From Sulfurovum sp. FS08-3 (GTDB lineage Bacteria; Campylobacterota; Campylobacteria; Campylobacterales; Sulfurovaceae): 35,732 bases of DNA. The notes under the pieces are model-generated. The model was given only the letters and a program-made list of their open reading frames with translations, was not told the origin of the DNA and ran no database searches. The DNA lies in the NCBI GenBank assembly GCA_000830175.1, contig JQIS01000013.1:1-35732 (forward strand), given 5' to 3'. Of this stretch, positions 8,173 to 16,200 are shown in pieces; positions within the stretch are counted from its first letter, which is position 1; the number at the start of each line of letters is the position of its first letter. Both the position numbers and the translations under genes were made by a program.

Positions 8173-8424
8173 TTGGAACAAAAAAAGCAAAAATATATGA
8201 AAATAACTCTCCTTACTAGCATTGCCATGGCATTGGTGGGTGCTACTATGGGGGCTTGGCTCTTCAAAGCTTTTGTGGCTATTGGAGTATTTTTTGGACT
8301 TATTTTAGGTTTTTTTACGCCATGGATGGTAGCACTTATTGGCTACTCCCTCTACGCCATGAGCAACCCTTTGGAGGCGTTTAAAGATGATCTCAAAAAG
8401 CTTGAAGAGAGGAGCCAACCATGA
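8173..8424 (+). CDS. Small two-helix membrane protein, unknown function
   Basis: 83 residues, not recognised. A charged N-terminus (MEQKKQKYMK) is followed by two hydrophobic segments (about 11-32 and 35-62) and an acidic/basic C-terminal tail (AFKDDLKKLEERSQP). The TTG at 8173 is preferred because AAAGGA lies 5 bases upstream; an internal ATG at 8197 has none. Its last four bases (ATGA, 8421-8424) overlap the start of the next gene, indicating translational coupling and probably a shared task. Confidence 0.65.
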   Translation: MEQKKQKYMKITLLTSIAMALVGATMGAWLFKAFVAIGVFFGLILGFFTPWMVALIGYSLYAMSNPLEAFKDDLKKLEERSQP

Positions 8425-8672
8425 CCAAAGCCTTTGAAGAACAAATCAAAAACTTCCCCCATCCCCTCTTTTACAACACCACAGGGAGTCCAATTGCCTA
8501 CAAATTGGGCATTCGTCATCTTAGTGCTGCCCCTTTGAGTGGATTGGCAACGCTTAGCAATGTCGGGCATATCTATCCCAAAGCTCCCATCTACTTGGTC
8601 GATTTGGAAGCCCAGACGATAGAGGAGATAGGCGATTGCATTAAGCTTATTAGGCTTCAAAGTGAATCCTAA
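8421..8672 (+). CDS. Small soluble protein of unknown function
   Basis: 83 residues, not recognised. Translation is coupled to the upstream membrane protein through an ATGA overlap, and AGAGGAG lies just before the ATG. No signal peptide or membrane segment. Sequence reads like a compact cytoplasmic protein (PLFYNTTGSPIAYKLGIRHLSAAPLSGLATLSN...IYLVDLEAQTIEEIGDCIKLIRL) with one cysteine. The pairing with a small membrane protein may mean it is recruited to the membrane; that is inference only. Confidence 0.6.
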   Translation: MTKAFEEQIKNFPHPLFYNTTGSPIAYKLGIRHLSAAPLSGLATLSNVGHIYPKAPIYLVDLEAQTIEEIGDCIKLIRLQSES

Positions 8673-8744
8673 AAATTTGTAATCAATATGAAACCCTATT
8701 AAATTAAAATAGTATATTTTCAATGTACGCAAAGGTATAAATCC

Positions 8745-10448
8745 ATGATAGATATAGAAAAAGAGATTCTCAAAAAATTTCCCAAAGTCGATAAACGTGC
8801 ACCCATGATTAAAAAATCTCTCTTCAAGGTCGCCAAAAAGCTTATCCATGAAGATAAAATCAATGAGTTTTTGCATCGCTCCGAACACCTAGAGGGGTTT
8901 GATTTTGTTGAAGCGGTATTGGAGTTTTTTAATTTTGATTTCTCCTATTCCAATAACGAAATGCTCAACATTCCCTCAAGCGGACGGGTTGTGATTGTCG
9001 CCAATCATCCCTTGGGAGCGTTGGATGCTCTATGTCTTTTGAAACTTGTAAGCATGATTAGAAGCGATGTAAAGATTGTAGCCAATGACTTTTTGGCAGG
9101 ATTTGATGGACTCGAATCGCTCTTTATCAAAGTCGATAACTTCAAAACACGTCAAAACAAAGCCAATATTCAAAAGATATACGATGCCCTCAACAACGAT
9201 GAGGCGGTTATTATCTTCCCCGCAGGAGAAGTGAGCCGTATCACCCCCAAAGGGATTCGAGACGGCAAGTGGCAAAAAGGGTTTTTAAAATTTGCCAAAC
9301 GTACCCATTCGCCCATATTGCCGATACTAGTCGATGCCAAAAACTCCAAAACTTTCTATACGCTTTCGATTCTCAATAAGACCTTTTCGACTATTTTGCT
9401 CTCCGATGAGATGTTCAAAAAACAAAACAAAAGCATCAATATCAAAATCGGACGACTTATCCCTTATGAGAATATCGAACCTCAAGGGCTTGATAGCGAC
9501 TACATCGTAAACACCTACAAAAAGCATCTCTACGCACTCAAAAAAGGTAAACGAAGCTACTTTGCGACTCAAAATCCCATCGCCCATCCCGAAGATAGGC
9601 AAAAGCTCAAAAAAGAGCTTAAAAATGCTCAAATATTGGGACAAACCAAAGATGGCAAAACGATTTATCTCTACCACCACAAGCCTGATTCTATCGTACT
9701 CAAAGAGATTGGAAGATTGCGTGAAATATCTTTTAGAAAAGTGCAAGAGGGAATCAACGAAAAGCGAGACCGTGACAAGTATGACCAATACTACGAACAT
9801 ATTGTATTGTGGGATGAGGAGGATTTGGAGATTGTAGGCTCATACCGTGTGGGCAATACCCAAAAAATCATAGCCCAATACGGCAAAGAGGCACTCTACA
9901 CCACGACGCTTTTTGATTTCAAAGAGGATTTTGAACGCTATCTAGGCAACTCCATTGAACTAGGACGAAGCTTTGTGCAACCCAAATATTGGGGAAGTCG
10001 GGCGTTGGATTATCTTTGGTTTGGTATTGGGGCGTATCTCAAAAACAATCCTCACATCCAATATATGTTTGGTCCTGTAAGCCTAAGTGCCTCTTTTCCT
10101 ATTGATGCCAAAAATATGATTACCTATTTTTATATGCGTTATTTTGGGAGCCGTGAGCAATTGGTGGAGGCAAAATTGCCCTTTACGCCACGTTTTGATG
10201 AGTTTGGTGAAAATTTTACTTGGGATGATTACAAAAACGACTTTAAAACGTTGCGTACTATGCTAAGCCGTTTTGATGTCACCGTCCCTACCCTCTACAA
10301 ACAATACTCCGAATTGACCGATGAGGGCGGGATTAAATTTTGCGACTTCAACATCGACCCCAACTTCTCAGATTGCATCGATGGATTTATAGTCGTTGAT
10401 GTGAGCAAAGTCAAAGAGGATAAACACAAAAGGTATATTGGAGAGTAG
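8745..10448 (+). CDS. OlsF-like bifunctional acyltransferase (ornithine/aminolipid synthesis)
   Basis: 567 residues with two acyltransferase halves. The N-terminal half resembles PlsC/OlsA lysophospholipid acyltransferases: ANHPLGALD at about 86-94 and FPAGEVSR at about 158-165. The C-terminal half (about 320-500) resembles OlsB/hemolysin-like GNAT N-acyltransferases: FRKVQEGI, IVGSYRVG, ELGRSFVQPKYWGSRALDYLW, YMFGPVSLS. This domain order matches OlsF, in which the C-terminal part attaches a hydroxy-fatty acid to ornithine and the N-terminal part adds the second acyl chain. Activity on ornithine specifically is inferred; other amino acids are possible. Stands alone after a short gap; ATG at 8745. 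Confidence 0.82.
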   Translation: MIDIEKEILKKFPKVDKRAPMIKKSLFKVAKKLIHEDKINEFLHRSEHLEGFDFVEAVLEFFNFDFSYSNNEMLNIPSSGRVVIVANHPLGALDALCLLKLVSMIRSDVKIVANDFLAGFDGLESLFIKVDNFKTRQNKANIQKIYDALNNDEAVIIFPAGEVSRITPKGIRDGKWQKGFLKFAKRTHSPILPILVDAKNSKTFYTLSILNKTFSTILLSDEMFKKQNKSINIKIGRLIPYENIEPQGLDSDYIVNTYKKHLYALKKGKRSYFATQNPIAHPEDRQKLKKELKNAQILGQTKDGKTIYLYHHKPDSIVLKEIGRLREISFRKVQEGINEKRDRDKYDQYYEHIVLWDEEDLEIVGSYRVGNTQKIIAQYGKEALYTTTLFDFKEDFERYLGNSIELGRSFVQPKYWGSRALDYLWFGIGAYLKNNPHIQYMFGPVSLSASFPIDAKNMITYFYMRYFGSREQLVEAKLPFTPRFDEFGENFTWDDYKNDFKTLRTMLSRFDVTVPTLYKQYSELTDEGGIKFCDFNIDPNFSDCIDGFIVVDVSKVKEDKHKRYIGE

Positions 10449-10474
10449 GTTAGCTTGTTTCCAAATTTCTATAG

Positions 10475-10480
10475 TATAAT
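10475..10480 (+). promoter_or_regulatory. Likely -10 box for the small membrane protein-rsmE transcript
   Basis: AGTATAAT with TATAAT at 10475-10480, 26 bases before the ATG at 10507. An ATCCTTT/AAAGGAT inverted repeat follows at 10481-10498 and includes the ribosome binding site AAGGA. Confidence 0.4.
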
Positions 10481-10506
10481 ATCCTTTAAAAAAAGGATTT
10501 ATTGAT

Positions 10507-10905
10507 ATGATTGCTCAAATGATAGGGTATCATGCTATGACTATCTATCTCTACATTTTTGTATTGTTAGCTTCTCTTGCGATTCCTCTTGTGTGGATTG
10601 AAAAACCGTTTAAATTGATTCGTGGCAGTCGCATTGTGACTCTTGTAAACTACACGCTACTAGCCATGATTGCTTTTGATGGGTTGGTGGTGATGGTGCT
10701 TTCAAGTCGTGGTTGGTCTATCAATATGATTTTGATGGTTGCAGCACTGGTTGTGTTGATAGCGGGTGAGATACTCAAAGGCTACAAACTCAAACGTTTT
10801 GTATTGAGCCAAACGAGAGATTTCAAAGCCTATCAGGGTCGATATATGGCTATTGTGGTAGCTCAATTGCTTATCATCTTGCCTTTTATTCTTATTTATA
10901 ACTAA
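10507..10905 (+). CDS. Four-helix membrane protein, unknown function
   Basis: 132 residues, not recognised. Four hydrophobic segments are visible (about 10-30, 45-66, 70-90 and 110-130), joined by short basic loops (EKPFKLIRGSR, KGYKLKRFVLSQTR), which fit cytoplasmic loops. The ribosome binding site AAGGA lies about 9 bases before the ATG. It ends 2 bases before rsmE, so both are probably on one transcript; a functional link is not evident. Confidence 0.7.
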   Translation: MIAQMIGYHAMTIYLYIFVLLASLAIPLVWIEKPFKLIRGSRIVTLVNYTLLAMIAFDGLVVMVLSSRGWSINMILMVAALVVLIAGEILKGYKLKRFVLSQTRDFKAYQGRYMAIVVAQLLIILPFILIYN

Positions 10906-10907
10906 CA

Positions 10908-11573
10908 ATGCGTTATCTCTACCACCCTCACGCCAAAGAGAGCTTTTTGGCACTGGTTGAAAACGACTACAAATACATCATCAAAGCACGTCGTCACACG
11001 CTAGGCGATAGGATATTTTTACGCAATCTTAGCGATACGCATCTCTACCGCTACGAAATCCAAACCATTACCAAAAAAGAGGCACATATAGCCCTTGTCG
11101 ATTACGAAACCCAATTGGTAGAAGCCAAACACAAGCTTCATATTGGCTGGTGCGTGATTGATCCCAAAAGTATCGAAAAATCTATCGCTTCGCTCAACGA
11201 AATGGGTGTCGATAAGATTACCTTTATCTACTGCGACCGAAGTCAAAAAAATTTCAAAATTGACTTTGAACGCCTCGAAAAAATCCTCATAAGCTCTTCA
11301 AGCCAATGCGGACGAAGTTCAATTATCACCCTTGAACACTCCCCTACTTTGGAGGATTTCAAACGCACCTACCCCAATAGCTTGATGGTCAATTTTTCCA
11401 CTACACACTTAGGACACAACGCTTTGATTGATACGCTTGTGATTGGTTGCGAGGGAGGATTTACTCCAAACGAAATGAGACTCTACGATGGGCAAATCGT
11501 AGGATTTGATACCCCCTTGATTCTCAAAAGCCAAAGTGCAGCTTTAGCCGTAGCCTCCAAAGTGCTACTCTAG
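10908..11573 (+). CDS. rsmE: 16S rRNA m3U1498 methyltransferase RsmE
   Basis: SPOUT-fold methyltransferase that N3-methylates U1498 of 16S rRNA. Family features: an N-terminal PUA-like segment with HPHAKES...HTLGDRIFL, then the knot region IGCEGGFTPNEM and the C-terminal LILKSQSAALAVASKVLL, which corresponds to the usual ..ILR.ETA..... block. A lysine (LKSQ) stands where R.ET is usual, a mild divergence. At 221 residues it is a little shorter than E. coli RsmE (243), as in relatives of this phylum. Start ATG at 10908 directly follows the upstream stop. Its 3' end overlaps the convergent HAD gene by 9 bases. Confidence 0.9.
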   Translation: MRYLYHPHAKESFLALVENDYKYIIKARRHTLGDRIFLRNLSDTHLYRYEIQTITKKEAHIALVDYETQLVEAKHKLHIGWCVIDPKSIEKSIASLNEMGVDKITFIYCDRSQKNFKIDFERLEKILISSSSQCGRSSIITLEHSPTLEDFKRTYPNSLMVNFSTTHLGHNALIDTLVIGCEGGFTPNEMRLYDGQIVGFDTPLILKSQSAALAVASKVLL

Positions 11574-12350
11574 CGTCTCCAAAATCTCTGCAATATGGGC
11601 GTAAATAGCATCGGGTTTTTCGTGGGGTTGGAGCTTGTGGACAATATCGGCGTTTGGGTATTTACCGCTAAGCACAAAGCTTGTACGCATCCCCAACGCC
11701 TTAGCACCCACAAGGTCGCCAATAACATCATCGCTAATAATCTCTATATCCTCAAAACGCAAAGTGTTGTCAATAGCTTGAAGTGTTCTAAGCCCCTTTT
11801 GGTAGAAGTTTGGACTGGGTTTGCCTACGATTTGGGCGGTGGCTTTGGTGGCGTACTCTATCATAGCAACAATAGCTCCCACACCTGGATAGCTTTTGTT
11901 ATCTTTGGCATAAATGGATGTACCGTGCATTCCAATGACTTTAGCTCCCTCTAGGGCATAGCCTATCATTTGAGCATAATCTTCATTGGTGTAGTTTTTA
12001 TTAAGGGTGATAATAATAGCCTCGGGATTATGGGCGACAACCTCATATCCCAACGCTTTAATATTGGTTTGAAAGATAGGCGTACCAAAGAGTGCAACTC
12101 TTCCCAGCGGCACAACCTCTTGAAGCACCCCAAACGTATCGATATAGGCATCAAAAGCAATCGCAAAGCCTAAGCTTTTGAGATAGGCAAAAAACTCTTT
12201 AGAGGGGATTTGAGTATTGTTGGTGATAAGCACATAGGGGATAGCATGGGCGTTGAGATACTCTACAAACTCCAACGCCCCCACAATAGGCTTTTCATTA
12301 ATATCATCAATAAGTGTGCCTTGTACATCTATAAAATAAGCCTTCGCCAT
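11565..12350 (-). CDS. NagD-type HAD-superfamily protein with altered motif I
   Basis: HAD subfamily IIA phosphatase-like protein, 261 residues. Motif I is FIDVQGTLIDD (D8, Q10), motif II ITNNT, motif III around IVGKPSPNFY, and motif IV SDDVIGDLVGAKALGMRT. The nucleophile D8 is present, but the second aspartate of the canonical DxD is a glutamine. That residue normally acts as the general acid/base, so phosphatase activity may be reduced or altered. The cap domain lies between motifs II and III. The ATG at 12350 has AAGGAAT upstream. Substrate unknown. Confidence 0.85.
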   Translation of the reverse strand: MAKAYFIDVQGTLIDDINEKPIVGALEFVEYLNAHAIPYVLITNNTQIPSKEFFAYLKSLGFAIAFDAYIDTFGVLQEVVPLGRVALFGTPIFQTNIKALGYEVVAHNPEAIIITLNKNYTNEDYAQMIGYALEGAKVIGMHGTSIYAKDNKSYPGVGAIVAMIEYATKATAQIVGKPSPNFYQKGLRTLQAIDNTLRFEDIEIISDDVIGDLVGAKALGMRTSFVLSGKYPNADIVHKLQPHEKPDAIYAHIAEILETLE

Positions 12351-12388
12351 AGGATTCCTTGTATTAAATTTTTAAACAGCGACACTCT

Positions 12389-12625
12389 TTAGTCTATTGC
12401 TTCAATAGCATCACTATAGATACGAATGAGTTTATGGTTTTCACTCATCTGCAATACATTATCCCATATATTGGCTAAAGTTTGGTGCAGAGTTTTGATT
12501 TTCATATTGCCAAGCCTAATATGTATAACTCTAGGAGGAGGATTATTAAAAAGCACCCAATGAGAAAAATCAGCCCATAACGAGAAATAGTAAGGCAAAT
12601 TAGCATCAACAATATATTTTGGCAC
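12389..12625 (-). CDS. DUF5615-type PIN-like toxin, internally deleted
   Basis: 78 residues. The N-terminus (MPKYIVDANLPYYFSLW) and the C-terminal part (NPPPRVIHIRLGNMKIKTLHQTL..IW..VL) match DUF5615 PIN-like proteins, which are normally about 110-120 residues. The middle, which in relatives carries the D-x-x-...-ILTKDSDF stretch with catalytic acidic residues, is missing: FSLW passes directly to ADFSHWVLF. The frame is kept, so this looks like an in-frame deletion of roughly 30-35 codons. Probably an inactive toxin. GTG start at 12625, 2 bases after the antitoxin stop. Confidence 0.72.
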   Translation of the reverse strand: MPKYIVDANLPYYFSLWADFSHWVLFNNPPPRVIHIRLGNMKIKTLHQTLANIWDNVLQMSENHKLIRIYSDAIEAID

Positions 12626-12627
12626 GG

Positions 12628-12876
12628 TTACGCTATCTTCTGTAGAGTGTATCGATTTGCCATCATTTGTGTGGCAAATGATAGAGAGTCTTGAATATCC
12701 TTTTGGGTTAATGTAGGATAAGCCCCCAGTATCTCTTCAAAAGAGTTTCCTGCACTTAAAAATTCCAAAATACTCTCTACAGTAATCCTTTGTCCCCGTA
12801 TGGTTGGTTTTCCATTGCATATATCAAAATCAATTGTAATCACTCCATCAAGATAGGATAACTTTTGTGCTTTCAT
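12628..12876 (-). CDS. DUF433 antitoxin
   Basis: 82 residues, DUF433 (VapB45-like) family: ITIDFDICNGKPTIRGQRITVESILEFLSAGNSFEEILGAYP, then LTQKDIQDSLSFA. This small winged-helix-like domain is the usual partner of DUF5615 PIN-like toxins and is expected to bind both toxin and its own promoter. The ATG at 12876 has GGAGT about 6-7 bases upstream. It is first in the pair, as usual for antitoxins. The partner toxin appears truncated, so the antitoxin may be a surviving relic or may retain a regulatory role. Confidence 0.82.
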   Translation of the reverse strand: MKAQKLSYLDGVITIDFDICNGKPTIRGQRITVESILEFLSAGNSFEEILGAYPTLTQKDIQDSLSFATQMMANRYTLQKIA

Positions 12877-12962
12877 TTGGGGACTCCTTTTTTTATAAAG
12901 TATAGCATAAAAGTGTTAATTGCTGTTGTTTGAATTTGCAAGTGACTCATTATATATTATTT

Positions 12963-12971
12963 TGCTATAAT
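12963..12971 (+). promoter_or_regulatory. Extended -10 promoter for the zinc peptidase gene
   Basis: TGCTATAAT, an extended -10 box (TGnTATAAT), 29 bases before the ATG at 13001. The ribosome binding site ACGGAG lies between. Confidence 0.6.
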
Positions 12972-13000
12972 TACCAAATTCATTCAACGGAGTAGTCACT

Positions 13001-13873
13001 ATGCGATGGCAAGGCAGAAATGAGAGTTCCAATATTGATGATAGACGAGGTGAAATGGGCAGTTTGGGTGGGGGTAGCAACCTCATCTCAATGGCATTTT
13101 TTTTCTGGCCTCTTATCAAGATGCTCTTGCGTACCAAATTGGGTTGGGCGATTATTGCCATAGGGGTTGTGGCACATTTGGCTGGATTTTCACCTTTGGG
13201 AGGTGGCAATACAACCAAAACGATTGTTAATGAGCCTCAAAATGATGAGCAAAAGCGTTTCATTGCTACCGTACTCAAAGATACCGAACTTGTATGGGAA
13301 GAGGTGTTGCGAGGGCACAACCGCCCCTATCCCAATCCTACCCTTGTACTTTTTAGAGGAGCTACACACAGTGGATGCGGCAATGCCGATGCCCAAACGG
13401 GACCTTTTTATTGCCCTGCCGATGAGAAGATATACATTGATTTGAGTTTTTTTGACGAACTCAAAACACAATTTAACGCCGCAGGAGATTTCGCTCAAGC
13501 CTATGTACTTGCCCACGAAGTAGGACACCATATCCAACACATTTTGGGTATTTTGGAGATTGCTCACAAACGCAAAATGACGCTTCACTCCAAAGCCGAT
13601 AAAAATGCCGTGCAGGTACAAGTAGAGCTTCAAGCCGATTGTTTGGCGGGAGTATGGGCGTATCATGCCAATCAACGCTTCAATATCCTAGAACAAGGGG
13701 ATATAGAGGAGGCAATCAATGCTGCTAGTGCTATCGGAGACGATACATTGCAAAAACGTTCACAAGGTCATGTTGTCCCCGATGCCTTTACGCATGGAAG
13801 CTCAGCTCAACGAGTGGCATGGTTCAAAAAGGGCTTCGAGAGCGGTAATATCAATATCTGCAAAACACTCTAA
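13001..13873 (+). CDS. ypfJ: YpfJ-type neutral zinc metallopeptidase
   Basis: 290 residues, PF04228 family (YpfJ/KPN_02809). The N-terminus MRWQGRNESSNIDDRRG is the family's typical opening, followed by a glycine-rich linker and one transmembrane helix (about 46-62). The catalytic zinc site is AHEVGHHIQ (H172, E173, H176), with the downstream ELQADCLAGVWA glutamate. Conserved HSGCGNADAQTGPFYCPAD precedes it. The single helix suggests membrane anchoring with the peptidase domain outside the cytoplasm. Its substrates are not established in the family. The HlyD-like gene follows after 11 bases, so the two may be co-transcribed. Confidence 0.92.
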   Translation: MRWQGRNESSNIDDRRGEMGSLGGGSNLISMAFFFWPLIKMLLRTKLGWAIIAIGVVAHLAGFSPLGGGNTTKTIVNEPQNDEQKRFIATVLKDTELVWEEVLRGHNRPYPNPTLVLFRGATHSGCGNADAQTGPFYCPADEKIYIDLSFFDELKTQFNAAGDFAQAYVLAHEVGHHIQHILGILEIAHKRKMTLHSKADKNAVQVQVELQADCLAGVWAYHANQRFNILEQGDIEEAINAASAIGDDTLQKRSQGHVVPDAFTHGSSAQRVAWFKKGFESGNINICKTL

Positions 13874-13884
13874 AAGGAAAAAAG

Positions 13885-14640
13885 ATGAAAAAACTACTGT
13901 TAATACCTCTATTGTCTCTATGGGTATGGAGCAAAGTTCATTATGCCAAAATTGAACCCTACGATACCATTATCCTCAAATCAGCCGTAAGTGCAGCAGT
14001 ACTCAAAGCCGATGTTGAGGCACAAGGACACACCATCAACAACCAAGAGATAGTCCATCTTGATGATGCACTCAACCGTGTAGAACTTAACAACACCCTA
14101 GAGACATTAGCTCTTACTCAAGAGATGCTTATCGGACTCAAAGCAACCCATCTCAAACAAAAACGCTATTTTGAAAGCGTCAATGCCCTCTCTACTACAT
14201 CGCAAACCCAAAAAGATACTGCTTTTTATCAATACATCGCATCCAAAAACCAATACCTCTCTACCAAAGAGAAGCTTCTATCGCTAGAACTCAAAAAGGC
14301 TCAGCTTGAAGATAGCATCGCCAAAAAGAGCATTGTGCTTGATAATCAATACCTCTACCATCTTCATGTACGCAGCGGAGATTTTGTCAATCCCTCCTCG
14401 CCCATTGCTACCATTGCCGATCTTAGTCGTGCCAAATTGGTACTCTTTTTGGACAAAGAGGAGATGGAAGGTATTGACACTAAGCAAATCTACATCAACG
14501 ACAAAAAAACCAACGCCACCCTTGATAGAGTCTGGAGTGTAAGCGATGAGAAGTTTATCTCTTTGTATAAAGCGTGGATTGTATTGGATAATCCCAAAAT
14601 CGACGAGTTTTCAAAGCTTGTTAAGGTGGAGTTAAAGTAA
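13885..14640 (+). CDS. HlyD-like periplasmic adaptor protein
   Basis: 251 residues. A signal peptide (MKKLLLIPLLSLWVWS) is followed by a split lipoyl-like domain flanking a long helical hairpin (about 55-150): the first half reads LKSAVSAAVLKADVEAQG and the second LYHLHVRSGDFVNPSSPIATIADLSRAKLVLFLD. This arrangement matches membrane-fusion adaptors of efflux and type I secretion systems. No transporter ATPase or permease gene is adjacent, so its partner is unknown. AAAAGGAAAA precedes the ATG. The 3' end overlaps convergent waaF by 9 bases. Confidence 0.75.
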   Translation: MKKLLLIPLLSLWVWSKVHYAKIEPYDTIILKSAVSAAVLKADVEAQGHTINNQEIVHLDDALNRVELNNTLETLALTQEMLIGLKATHLKQKRYFESVNALSTTSQTQKDTAFYQYIASKNQYLSTKEKLLSLELKKAQLEDSIAKKSIVLDNQYLYHLHVRSGDFVNPSSPIATIADLSRAKLVLFLDKEEMEGIDTKQIYINDKKTNATLDRVWSVSDEKFISLYKAWIVLDNPKIDEFSKLVKVELK

Positions 14641-15579
14641 CCCCGCTTCCTTGATACGGCTCAAAACCCTATCGGCACCGATAAGCTTCATGCACTCATG
14701 ATGTTTGAGCGGACAGGTGCGTTTCATGCAGGGGGAACAAGGGAGATTTTGCGTTACAATGATAGAGATTTCATTCATCCATTGACTCGTCTCATCGTAC
14801 CGTGTGGGTCCAAAAATGGTTACAGTTGGCACCCCAAAAGCAGCCGCTAGGTGCATGGGTCCTGAATCGTTGGTAATCAAAAGATCGAGAGAGGCTACCT
14901 TGTTGATAAGTTCTCTAATGGTTGTTTTGCCTACTAAATTGTGAAAATTTGTAATACCTTCTTGGATTAATATACGCTCAATATCCCCCACTATCTCCTT
15001 TTCGCTCAAAGAACCCAACAAAACAATATCGTACCTTTGCGATAAGGCTACGGCACAAGCGGCAAACTCTTGAGGATACCACCGTTTGGCACTACCGTAC
15101 GAGGCTCCAGCGTTGATACCTAACAGAGGTTTTGTTTTGGGAGTATGAGAGGTTTGGGTATGGATTTTAAGTGTTGATGGGGCGGTGTTGATGTTGAGTG
15201 CTTGATTGATAAAATCATTGTAGCGCACGACTTGATGAAGAGGATTGGTAGTATAGCGACGATAATGCGATTTGCGTTTGGCATCGACAAAAAAGAGCCA
15301 AAATTTGGTGGTAAAATTGCGTCGAAAGCTTAACGCCAACTCAAAACTCCCTAACTCTTTGGCATATTGATAGAGCTTAAAAAAGCGAAACTTCCCTTGT
15401 TTGCTCTCATCTGCGACAATTTTTTCGACATTGGGATGCTCACTAAAAAGTTGCGTAGCAACCCATGAACCAAAAAGAGTAAGCTTCGCATGGGGATAGG
15501 TAGCTACAATGTTTTCAATCGCAGGTGTCGCCATCGTAGCATCGCCTAGCCATGTGGGTAGCTCAATAAGTATCTTCAT
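14632..15579 (-). CDS. waaF: ADP-heptose:LPS heptosyltransferase II (WaaF)
   Basis: GT9-family enzyme adding the second L-glycero-D-manno-heptose to the inner core of lipopolysaccharide, at the cytoplasmic face of the inner membrane. Motifs: MKILIELPTWLGDATMATPAI (donor/acceptor loop), GASYGSAKRWYPQEFA, and TNDSGPMHLAAAFGVPTVTIFGPT with the ADP-heptose-binding aspartate. A cysteine-rich LPCSPCMKRTCPLKHHECM near the C-terminus is typical of WaaF rather than WaaC. 315 residues. It follows the Uma2 gene with a 1-base gap, suggesting co-transcription. Confidence 0.93.
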   Translation of the reverse strand: MKILIELPTWLGDATMATPAIENIVATYPHAKLTLFGSWVATQLFSEHPNVEKIVADESKQGKFRFFKLYQYAKELGSFELALSFRRNFTTKFWLFFVDAKRKSHYRRYTTNPLHQVVRYNDFINQALNINTAPSTLKIHTQTSHTPKTKPLLGINAGASYGSAKRWYPQEFAACAVALSQRYDIVLLGSLSEKEIVGDIERILIQEGITNFHNLVGKTTIRELINKVASLDLLITNDSGPMHLAAAFGVPTVTIFGPTRYDETSQWMNEISIIVTQNLPCSPCMKRTCPLKHHECMKLIGADRVLSRIKEAGLL

Positions 15580-15580
15580 C

Positions 15581-16129
15581 TTACCAAATCAACCCAAAAT
15601 TAAATTCAAAAGCACTACCGCACTCTTCTATCTCAAAAGCAATACTCTCATCGTGGGCTTGTGCGTATTTGATGTATCTTCCCTCTCTAAGGCGATAGAT
15701 TTTGGCGAAACTATCATTTGGGTCGATGATGACATAATACTCCACCCCCTCATTCTGGTAGAGTTCGTATTTAAGATGGAGATCTTTTTGCATCGTAGAG
15801 GGAGAGAGGATTTCAAAAATGATTTTTGGGGCTTTTTGTATGTAGCTTTTATCGAGTGGTTCGTTGCACACCACCAAATTATCGGGTTGCACCACAGTGG
15901 AGTTGTCGATTTTCCAATCTACAGGAAGCAGGGCTTGACACGCTTGACACTTCTCTAAAGCTTCATCTAAATAACGTGCAATTTTGTTGCTTATCTTTTG
16001 GTGTTTTGGCATAGGCATGGGTGACATAGCAAAGGCAGTGCCGTAAATAAGCTCCCATTTCCCTTCCCAATGAAGGTAATCCTCGTAGCTGTAGATAGGT
16101 GTGTAGTCGTATTTGTGGGCTAGGGTCAT
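15581..16129 (-). CDS. Uma2-family (DUF820) PD-(D/E)xK nuclease-like protein
   Basis: 182 residues. Uma2 signature: VQPDNLVVCNEPLDKS (D of PD), KIIFEILSPST..KDLHLKYELYQNEGVEYYVIIDPN (E-x-L and K) forming the restriction-endonuclease-like core. The family is widespread and multi-copy in some phyla, but its role is unclear; possible nuclease activity is inferred from the fold. AAAGGAG lies about 7 bases before the ATG at 16129. It heads a small operon with waaF, an unexpected pairing that suggests insertion into the LPS locus. Confidence 0.88.
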   Translation of the reverse strand: MTLAHKYDYTPIYSYEDYLHWEGKWELIYGTAFAMSPMPMPKHQKISNKIARYLDEALEKCQACQALLPVDWKIDNSTVVQPDNLVVCNEPLDKSYIQKAPKIIFEILSPSTMQKDLHLKYELYQNEGVEYYVIIDPNDSFAKIYRLREGRYIKYAQAHDESIAFEIEECGSAFEFNFGLIW

Positions 16130-16148
16130 TGGGTCTCCTTTTAAGTCA

Positions 16149-16172
16149 ATTATACCATAAATAGACTATAAT
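16149..16172. promoter_or_regulatory. Divergent promoter pair between Uma2/waaF and waaC operons
   Basis: A minus-strand TATAAT (plus 16149-16154) serves the Uma2-waaF direction and a plus-strand TATAAT (16167-16172) serves waaC. The two -10 boxes are 12 bases apart in a 71-base gap, so RNA polymerase binding in the two directions may compete. Confidence 0.5.
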
Positions 16173-16200
16173 AAAATCTACAAAACATCAAGGACAACGT

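Noticed and set aside
10481-10498. ATCCTTT/AAAGGAT hairpin covering the ribosome binding site of the gene at 10507
   Set aside because: The -10 box at 10475-10480 places the transcript start near 10487, so the left arm would not be in the RNA. It would need a more distant promoter to matter.
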